Assembly (NCBI GenBank): GCA_002005505.1
Contig: KV908341.1
Span: forward strand, 465,258 to 475,257
Origin: Botryococcus braunii
Lineage: Eukaryota > Chlorophyta > Trebouxiophyceae
Direction: 5' to 3'
DNA length: 10,000 bases
Below are positions 7,386-10,000 of the stretch, piece after piece; positions within the stretch are counted from its first letter, which is position 1; each line of letters opens with the position of its first letter. The notes under the pieces are model-generated. The model was not told where the DNA came from. It ran no database searches and worked only from the letters and a program-made list of their open reading frames with translations. The position numbers and the translations under genes are program-made.

Positions 7386-7759
7386 CTAGGCGAGGTGGTG
7401 GTACAGAGATCAAGCACAGCAGACAAATGATCGGATAAGTTAAACTAGGTGAAAATTCGTTGGAAAACGTCTTTGAGACATTAAATGCTTCACAGTCTTC
7501 ACGACGCTCCGTGCACCTGGGCCAAGCAGGATGCACGAAGCCGACACTCGTGACCCGCTGCAGTTCAGTACTCTACACATTCCGTGCATTTTGGAAATCA
7601 ACGTAATGGTTTAACAGCCTACAGGAGCTGGATGAGAGGTATTGGCTGTGGCGAAGACGTCAAGTTGTCACGCACTCATGACGCTCTGTGAGGTGTGCCG
7701 TCCACTGGTTGTACAAATGTACCTTCAGGAATTAACCGTTTCCTCCCGCAACAATGTAC
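7386..7759. other. No convincing gene
   Basis: The frames are short or lack splice signals. On the minus strand the previous candidate's frame continues to a stop at 7725 (GTLLREETVNS), directly followed by AAG|GTACAT, a donor-like sequence that would need a different frame. Confidence 0.3.
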
Positions 7760-7814
7760 CAGAATGCACGTCCGGCGCCACCAACGACTCCGCGTCAATC
7801 GAGAACACCTCTAG
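7760..7814 (-). CDS. Candidate exon (55 nt)
   Basis: It is preceded by a very good acceptor (CTTTCTTTTCGTGTTTGCTTATGGCAG as read in parts, ending 7815). It reads LEVFSIDAESLVAPDVHS in phase 0 and ends at donor TTCTG|GTACAT in phase 1. The next frame choice is a stop. Short but protein-like; the acceptor is the main support. Confidence 0.35.
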
Positions 7815-7894
7815 CTGCCATAAGCAAACACGAAAAGAAAGATTGTGTTAAGCAGTTCATGAAGATTTTCGGGCTTTTGTGCGAGCCCTATCCC

Positions 7895-7984
7895 TCAATC
7901 GCTGCTGAAGAAATCCACATGGTGGCGGATAACTGTCAGACTGAAGTCGGTGTGTGACTCAATGTTGGCCGCAACTTTGTGCAT
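7895..7984 (-). CDS. Candidate exon or open segment (30 codons)
   Basis: Acceptor TAAATAAACTTAG precedes ATGCAC at 7984. The frame reads HKVAANIESHTDFSLTVIRH and then HVDFFSSD to a stop at 7895. If spliced at the weak donor CACCAT|GTGGAT (phase 0), it would run in frame into 7760-7814. It could instead be a terminal exon, or chance. Confidence 0.3.
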   Translation of the reverse strand: MHKVAANIESHTDFSLTVIRHHVDFFSSD

Positions 7985-8172
7985 CTAAGTTTATTTAAAA
8001 TGGTAAAAACAATAGATCATGGATTTTACGAACCCCCTTTGGATGAGCTGCTACGTGCATCCGGGTCAACATATCCTACTGAAGGATTTGAATCATCGTC
8101 ACGGGCACGATGCGCTTCAAAAGTTCTGACATGTGGAAAGCATCTGTCTAGATTGCTGTAGGGAGTAGTGTT

Positions 8173-8376
8173 TCAATGTTCCGCGGGTATGAGAACCAGT
8201 GCCAATTCACCAGCGGACCGCATATCCGTTACAGGATTCAGCCCACATTCTTTAGTGAAATTGACGGAAACCATGTTTAGAAATAGCTTTTTTGTAGGAA
8301 GAACATGGTCACCACAATACCGCACGGACAGTACCGCATTGATCGAGGGACAGGAGGGTTCCGAACCCGCACCATG
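8173..8376 (-). CDS. Exon-like open segment, 67 codons, no clear start
   Basis: The minus strand is open from 8376 to a stop at 8173-8175. It reads with protein-like composition, including INAVLSVRYCGDHVLPTKK, LFLNMVSVNFTKECG and LNPVTDMRSAGELALVLIP. No AG acceptor lies between the upstream stop and the first codons. The only internal one is AAAAAAG before LFLNM, preceded by GTTCTTCCTAC. A possible donor GCTG|GTGAAT would end it after RSA. It may be a real exon with an acceptor I cannot place, or decayed coding sequence. Confidence 0.35.
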   Translation of the reverse strand, partial: HGAGSEPSCPSINAVLSVRYCGDHVLPTKKLFLNMVSVNFTKECGLNPVTDMRSAGELALVLIPAEH

Positions 8377-8702
8377 TTACCAATACCAGAGAAAAACACA
8401 CTCGGCGATCACTCCTCGACAATGTGATAAATAACTTGAAGGTTTTGACTTGATAGTTTTGAATCTGGTAGCATCACTGCAGCAGAACATTGGGACCGTT
8501 CGGCCCTAGTCCTGATCTTTCATCTACTTTGAATGCAACTTTGCCTCGCTTCGCCTTCTTCAATGTGTCTCATGATCAGGGCCTTGGCCCCACAACCTCA
8601 GTGTGCATCCTTTCCCCTGCCATGACATTCTGTGGTCATCCGTGTCCCATGAGACAAAGCAACCAATTGCACGCTTATCTCATGCGGCCAACACGCACTC
8701 AC
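8377..8702. other. No convincing gene
   Basis: Both strands have open frames of up to about 100 codons, but composition and lack of splice signals do not single one out. A minus-strand segment near 8520-8590 reads KALIMRHIEEGEARQSCIQS, bounded only by a weak acceptor. Confidence 0.25.
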
Positions 8703-8807
8703 TCTGCAGGTGAGCAATGCAACTGGCTGCAAAAGACTGTGCGCCGGGGGTTGCAAATGCTTGCATTCTGCGCCGACTGGGGTTGCTGTCACTCGTTGGG
8801 GCCCCAT
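8703..8807 (-). CDS. Possible first exon (35 codons)
   Basis: An ATG at 8807 opens a frame reading MGPQRVTATPVGAECKHLQP and ending LLTCR at a full-consensus donor GCAGA|GTGAGT (phase 0). It lies 26 bases downstream of a minus-strand TATAAATA (8840-8833), which would place transcription start almost on the ATG. That is uncomfortable unless the 5' leader is very short. The support is donor quality and position only. Confidence 0.2.
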
Positions 8808-8831
8808 TATTAATTAATAGCGCCGACTGGG
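8770..8831. repeat. 12-bp direct repeat flanking AT-rich spacer
   Basis: GCGCCGACTGGG occurs at 8770-8781 and 8820-8831. The second copy runs into the palindrome at 8824. The spacer contains GGGGCCCC (8798-8805) and ATTAATTAAT (8809-8818), both palindromic. Confidence 0.85.
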
Positions 8832-8853
8832 CTATTTATAAATAGCCCAGTCG
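8824..8853. promoter_or_regulatory. 30-bp perfect palindrome with symmetrical TATA box
   Basis: CGACTGGGCTATTTA at 8824-8838 is followed without spacer by its exact reverse complement. Because of the symmetry, TATAAATA is present on the plus strand (8837-8844) and on the minus strand (8840-8833). It could act as a core promoter in either direction, or fold as a cruciform. There is no direct evidence of transcription; the nearest coding-like sequence downstream on the minus strand is the weak candidate at 8703-8807. Confidence 0.5.
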
Positions 8854-8924
8854 AGACTGCAGCTACTTCTGAATCAAGAACTCAAACGCTTTGCAAGAGA
8901 TCCTTCTAGAAATACAGAGAGTTC

Positions 8925-8936
8925 CACGTGCACGTG
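8925..8936. promoter_or_regulatory. Double G-box/E-box (CACGTGCACGTG)
   Basis: Two CACGTG hexamers sit back to back in a 12-bp perfect palindrome. CACGTG is the core site of bHLH factors, and of bZIP factors in plants. It lies about 90 bases from the TATA-like palindrome at 8824-8853, upstream of it with respect to minus-strand transcription. Function is inferred from the motif only. Confidence 0.4.
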
Positions 8937-9014
8937 TTAGTGAAGGCGAGGCTTCCTTGCTGAACTGCATTCAAAGGAGCTCATTCTGCACCAGCTCATG
9001 CATTACGAACGCAC

Positions 9015-9074
9015 GAACATATGTGTCGATGTGGGTGAACTCACGTATGTGCATTGAGAACATATGTGTCGATG
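9015..9074. repeat. 17-bp direct repeat, 43-bp spacing
   Basis: GAACATATGTGTCGATG occurs at 9015-9031 and 9058-9074, a probable tandem duplication of a 43-bp unit that has since diverged between the copies. Confidence 0.85.
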
Positions 9075-9526
9075 AGGTCTGAAATGTTGGGTAGGCTTTT
9101 ACAGATTGTCCACCACGTGTCTGCCTTTCGCACACGGCAGTTTCTTCTCTTGGCCCAATTTTGGCACGTGTTCCCTCCCGGGCTGTGTCCTGAAACTTTC
9201 CCGCCCATCATTCTGTGCTGCTCGTCAAGCCATGTCTGCGTGGGGTTTTGTGTCCCATGTCTGACGGTACTTCGGATTTCCTGTGCTTGGGTTTTCATCT
9301 CAATATGCCTTGTGGGCTAAGTTGATGTGATTCTCCTTCTTCTTTGAAAGAGTGGGAACAACGTGGGAGCGACGATGAACACATTCTTACATGCCATTAG
9401 CTAGCCTGCCGACCTGAACACATACTATGTGACTGACATGTCTTCATGAGGGACATCATCGTACCCAAGACTTTGCTTGGATGCATTCGTACCAAAACCT
9501 AGGCGAATCACAATGTACTTGGCCAC

Positions 9527-9792
9527 TCACGGCATGCCACATGTGCTCACAGCATGCCACACGTGCTCGTACTTGATGCAAGGGACCGTTCCTAGTAATA
9601 GTCTCCCAAAATCCTTCCGGAAGATCCGAAAAGGGAAAAACAAATGGTTGCCACATATCGCTTTCTTTGGACAAAACTGTCCGCGGCAGTGAAACGTAGG
9701 CAGCTGCCCATCACTCCAGCTGAAATCTTTGATGGATAATCGTGCTGGACTGATTTTGCTGGTAATTTTCAATTCGCCACCGTGGCGCAGGG
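9527..9792 (-). CDS. Exon-like open segment, unidentified
   Basis: The minus strand is open from 9871 to a stop at 9527. The best part, 9792-9690, reads LRHGGELKITSKISPARL then SIKDFSWSDGQLPTFHCRG. Immediately upstream in the same frame is GFDYQPGDAWMLLA, so the exon might begin earlier, near 9850. If CTTCTAG (ending 9793) is the acceptor, the phase-1 start matches the donor of 9848-9959 across a 55-nt intron. The tail after about 9600 crosses a tandem duplication and is doubtful. YQPGDxW faintly recalls the C-terminal part of Ty3-type integrases, but no other retroelement motif is present. Confidence 0.35.
9532..9571. repeat. 20-bp tandem duplication
   Basis: GCATGCCACATGTGCTCACA (9532-9551) is followed by a copy at 9552-9571 with three changes. 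One change turns CACATG into CACACGTG, creating a CACGTG motif at 9560-9565. Confidence 0.85.
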
Positions 9793-9847
9793 CTAGAAGC
9801 ATCCATGCATCCCCGGGTTGATAGTCAAACCCGAGTTTGCACTCTAC

Positions 9848-9959
9848 CTTCAACAGCAACGACCCCTCGTTTCAAATGCAACGACCTCTCATATTGGACA
9901 GGTATGCTATCCACAAGGGGGAATAAGCAATCCTGCAACGCCATTGCCACTCCCAGCAC
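9848..9959 (-). CDS. Candidate exon (112 nt)
   Basis: Acceptor GGATTAG (exon starts 9959, phase 0), or GCGTTGCAG (starts 9932, phase 0), and donor GTTGAAG|GTAGAG (exon ends 9848, phase 1) bound a frame reading VLGVAMALQDCLFPLVDSIP then VQYERSLHLKRGVVAVE. The composition is protein-like and the donor is good. An in-frame stop lies directly above 9959. If translation starts here instead, ATG at 9944 is available. It is not clear whether this belongs to the same gene as the exons below 7985. Confidence 0.35.
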
Positions 9960-10000
9960 CTAATCCATGGCCTTTGCATCCGCCATGTCAATATGCATAT

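Larger units (their letters stand above)
8854..9526. other. Probable intergenic or intronic stretch with CACGTG motifs
   Basis: No exon can be supported. A minus-strand frame 9298-9041 (MKTQAQEIRSTVRHGTQNPT at its start) is open for 85 codons, but an overlapping frame is similarly protein-like over 9210-9290 and neither has good splice sites. The region holds CACGTG at 8925, 8931, 9114 and 9165. Confidence 0.3.

Noticed and set aside
8350..8372. GGTTCCGAACC resembling a tRNA T-loop
   Set aside because: No acceptor stem, D-arm or anticodon arm can be built around it; it is just a short palindrome.

Overview
This is a eukaryotic, intron-rich window. I see no prokaryotic gene layout, rRNA, tRNA, CRISPR array or intact transposon. 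It is dominated by microsatellites: (CA/GT)n, (CT/GA)n and C-runs. CpG dinucleotides do not look depleted, which argues against a vertebrate. A large-genome alga or plant, for instance a streptophyte alga, would fit, but that is a guess; the species cannot be fixed from the sequence.

The best coding evidence is on the minus strand. From about 7,985 down to 195 there is a series of short open segments with protein-like translations, and many are bounded by GT-AG splice signals. The strongest are 2760-2911 (acceptor TTGCAG, donor GTGAGT), 1647-1858, 195-410, 4097-4308, 5788-5917 (donor GTACGT) and 6155-6347. Intron phases agree across several neighbouring pairs: 6454-6487 to 6155-6347 to 5788-5917; 4536-4575 to 4097-4308 to 3295-3390; and 2760-2911 to 1647-1858 to 1503-1547 to 195-410. 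This suggests one long minus-strand gene, or two in tandem, running off the left edge. Some joins do not agree in phase, so at least one exon is missing or wrong. I do not recognise the protein family.

Region by region: 1-130 is a CA/GT satellite. 195-410 is an exon. 411-1500 is probably intron with small repeats, a 31-bp inverted repeat and a 52-bp minisatellite. 1503-2911 holds exons around CA and GT microsatellites. 3011-3205 is a CT tract. 3295-4575 has three candidate exons and a 30-bp minisatellite. 4726-5250 is a huge CT tract followed by a CT/GA inverted repeat. 5513-5562 is a CA/C tract. 5562-6487 has candidate exons around a 45-bp minisatellite. 7127-8376 has weaker exon-like segments. 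8700-8860 is promoter-like, with a perfect 30-bp palindrome centred on a symmetrical TATA box. 8854-9526 has several CACGTG motifs and no convincing gene. 9527-9959 has another minus-strand exon-like pair.

All exon calls were made by eye from splice consensus, phase and protein-like composition. No homology search was possible.
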